From Deltaproteobacteria bacterium (lineage in GTDB: Bacteria > Desulfobacterota > GWC2-55-46 > UBA9637), in contig JACPZB010000018.1 of assembly GCA_016195725.1 (NCBI GenBank), forward strand, positions 1-52,626: a stretch of DNA of 52,626 nucleotides. Direction: 5' to 3'. Numbering within the stretch: the first letter of the stretch is position 1; each line of letters begins with the position of its first letter. Shown piece by piece: positions 50,880 through 52,626 of this stretch. The notes below the pieces were generated by a model. It ran no database searches. It saw only the letters and a list, made by a program, of their open reading frames with translations, and had not been told where the DNA came from. The translations under genes were made by a program, and so were the position numbers.

Positions 50880-51764
50880 ATGACGAGTATAATCGGTTTT
50901 GTATTTTTGGCCCTTATTGCAGGCATTATTTATGCCATAGTTGGGAAGAAGTTTGGCGGTGGAACCGCAGGGCCGAGGGTTTTGACAGGGTTTATTATCG
51001 CAGGGCTTTTAATAGGCATAGGAACGAGATTGTTTGTCATTATAGATGCAGGCACAGTTGGTGTAGTAGATTTCTGGGGGAAGGTTTCTCCTACGCCGCT
51101 TGAGGCAGGGGTGAATATGAGAAACCCCTTGGCGGATATTCACTCCTTCTCCATCAAGACTATGGAGCTTAAAGAAGATGTTGATACACCTTCAAAGGAA
51201 GGGCTTATCACGCACCTGGAGGTTTCTCTATGGTATAAAGTCATCCCTGACAAGACGCCTGAAATATACAGAACCATTGGCGTAGCATATGAGGATATCA
51301 TTCTGAAGCCGCTTATAAGAAGTGTGCTTCGGTCTGTTACCGCTGAATATGAGGCAAAGGCGCTTTATACTGCAGGTAGAGAGGCGATAGGCGCTGAGAT
51401 ACTTAAGGTGGCAGAGCCGGTGGCAAGGGAAAAGGGCATGGCTATTGATAAGGTGCTTTTACGGGCAGTAAAACTGCCTCAACTCGTAGCAGAGGCCATA
51501 GAAAGAAAGCTCCAGGCTGAACAGCAGTCAGAGCAGATGAAATTTGTTCTGGATAAGGAAAGACAGGAGGCAGACAGAAAAAGGATTGAGGCGCAAGGTA
51601 TTGCGGATTTTCAGAAGATTGTAACGCAAGGCATTACACCGAGCCTTTTAGACTGGAAGGGAATTGAGGCAACGGAAAAATTGGCTGCAAGCCCGAATAC
51701 AAAGGTTGTGATAATCGGAAATCCAAAGAACGGACTGCCTCTTATATTGGAAGGTCAAAAATAA
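50880..51764 (+). CDS. SPFH/prohibitin-family membrane protein
   Basis: A 294-aa protein with two N-terminal TM helices (about 3-22 and 33-54), an SPFH domain (about 55-205) with the prohibitin-like VGVVDFWGKVSPTPLEAGV, and a coiled-coil C-terminal region (about 210-255). It is probably a scaffold that organises membrane microdomains or restrains FtsH-type proteases. GGAAGGAGG precedes the ATG. Confidence 0.9.
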   Translation: MTSIIGFVFLALIAGIIYAIVGKKFGGGTAGPRVLTGFIIAGLLIGIGTRLFVIIDAGTVGVVDFWGKVSPTPLEAGVNMRNPLADIHSFSIKTMELKEDVDTPSKEGLITHLEVSLWYKVIPDKTPEIYRTIGVAYEDIILKPLIRSVLRSVTAEYEAKALYTAGREAIGAEILKVAEPVAREKGMAIDKVLLRAVKLPQLVAEAIERKLQAEQQSEQMKFVLDKERQEADRKRIEAQGIADFQKIVTQGITPSLLDWKGIEATEKLAASPNTKVVIIGNPKNGLPLILEGQK

Positions 51765-51769
51765 AAAAG

Positions 51770-52626
51770 ATGAAATTGCTCTTAATCCTTCCAAAAAATG
51801 AGCGCAGTTACTGGGGTGGCGTATCCAAAAGTGGCAAGGCGGGTTTTGTGCGCCTGAACCTTCCAACCATAGCGGCGCTCACGCCTGAAGACTGGGACGT
51901 GGAGGTACACGACGCAAGAGTCAAGCCTGTTGATTATAATGCAAAGGTTGATTTGGTCGGCGTAACAGGGTTCACGGCAGAGATGCCCGGCGCCTATGAG
52001 ATAGCGGATAATTTCAGGAAAAAGGGCGTAAAGGTTGTGATGGGCGGTGTTCATGTCTCCGCCATGCCGGATGAGGCATTGCGACATGCGGATGCGGTTG
52101 TAATCGGCGAGGCGGAGTTAGTCTGGCACAACCTATTGGACGATTTTAAAAAAGGCGCTCTGAAACCGAAATACAAGGCCGACAAGCTGCATGACATGAA
52201 AAATATGGTCATCCCAAAGAGAGACCTCCTTGACAGAAAGATGTATTCCGGTTTCAACACGCTTCAGGCAACCCGCGGCTGTCCGTTTAACTGCGATTAC
52301 TGCGCGGTTACCGCATTCTTTGGCCATGAATTCCGGGTAAGGCCCATTGACGAGGTGATTGAAGAAATAAACGGATTTGACACAAAAGATTTTTTCTTTA
52401 TGGATGACAACATAGTGGGCAGGCCGAAATATGCAAAGGAGCTTTTTAAACGGCTCATACCGCTCAAGGTTGCATGGGGAAGCCAGGCGTCCATCACCAT
52501 GGCAAAGGACTCTGAACTGTTGGAACTCTATGCAAAGAGCGGCGGCAAATATGCATTTATCGGCCTTGAGAGCCTTTCGCAGAAAAGCCTTGAAAATCTG
52601 CACAAGGGCTGGAACTCGGCAAAAGA
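51770..52626 (+). CDS. B12-binding radical SAM protein, partial
   Basis: The gene starts at the ATG at 51770 and runs off the window after 285 codons. The N-terminal half is a cobalamin-binding Rossmann domain (VDLVGVTGFTAEMP, VVMGGVHVSAMPDEAL, GEAE). The radical SAM motif CPFNCDYC begins near residue 173, followed by FFMDDNI and FIGLESL. Family members methylate or rearrange unactivated carbons in lipids, pigments or antibiotics; the substrate cannot be told. It follows the SPFH gene by 5 nt. Confidence 0.88.
   Translation, partial: MKLLLILPKNERSYWGGVSKSGKAGFVRLNLPTIAALTPEDWDVEVHDARVKPVDYNAKVDLVGVTGFTAEMPGAYEIADNFRKKGVKVVMGGVHVSAMPDEALRHADAVVIGEAELVWHNLLDDFKKGALKPKYKADKLHDMKNMVIPKRDLLDRKMYSGFNTLQATRGCPFNCDYCAVTAFFGHEFRVRPIDEVIEEINGFDTKDFFFMDDNIVGRPKYAKELFKRLIPLKVAWGSQASITMAKDSELLELYAKSGGKYAFIGLESLSQKSLENLHKGWNSAK

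Overview
The window looks like chromosomal DNA from an uncultured, facultatively anaerobic, respiring Gram-negative bacterium, most plausibly a deltaproteobacterial (Desulfobacterota) or Nitrospirota-like lineage. The indicators are heterodisulfide-reductase-type HdrABC beside fumarase and malate dehydrogenase, a cytochrome cd1 nitrite reductase cluster, an A2-type heme-copper oxidase, a UGA-encoded selenoprotein, many small diiron and desulforedoxin proteins, and abundant palindromic repeats. Taxonomy is inferred from gene content only. I saw no tRNA, rRNA, CRISPR array or complete insertion sequence.

Layout. 1-5.8 kb (minus): mdh-fumA-fumB-hdrC-hdrB-hdrA behind one good promoter with an overlapping palindromic operator; hdrA runs off the edge and is frameshifted. 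5.9-8 kb (minus): hisB-hisH-hisA. 8.2-14.1 kb (plus): an Rrf2 regulator, cytochrome oxidase subunit III, a small cytochrome c, subunits II and I, heme O synthase and SCO1. 14.2-16.3 kb: proA and, convergent with it, a GrdB/PrdB-like selenoprotein with an in-frame UGA and a SECIS-like hairpin. 16.8-21.6 kb (minus): a geranylgeranyl-reductase-type flavoprotein, two ferritin-like proteins, a zinc-ribbon protein, two desulforedoxin-type proteins, a MidA-like methyltransferase and a b5-like heme-binding protein. 21.8-26.6 kb (minus): Na/Pi cotransporter, galT, PilZ protein, nitroreductase, ftsY. 26.7-30.4 kb: htpX, two duplicated receiver-PilZ proteins, and a metallo-beta-lactamase gene with an internal deletion. 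30.4-32.8 kb: UvrD/PcrA helicase carrying a palindromic insertion in frame. 33-40 kb (minus): transposase-like DNA-binding protein, nirS, a P460-like cytochrome, a NirN-like protein, nirJ and a NirF-like protein. 40-44 kb: M48 protease and a sigma-54 two-component pair. 44.4-52.6 kb: FKBP isomerase, an orphan livM, ftsB, a cyclic-2,3-diphosphoglycerate-synthase-like GTPase, relA/spoT, an SPFH protein and a partial B12-binding radical SAM enzyme.

How it works together. The oxidase and nitrite reductase operons give oxygen and nitrite as alternative electron acceptors. mdh, fumarase and Hdr suggest TCA-cycle reactions coupled to iron-sulfur electron transfer. The ferritin/desulforedoxin block looks like oxygen and iron stress defence.

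The most unusual feature is a dispersed set of hairpins whose arms are degenerate direct repeats with a 7-nt period. Their sequences differ from site to site, but the architecture is the same. Most begin within 0-11 nt of the stop codon of the gene upstream, on either strand, and several have been read into protein termini. Two other palindrome families and two apparent internal gene deletions (hdrA, MBL protein) add to the picture of a genome, or mixed population, rich in repeat activity.
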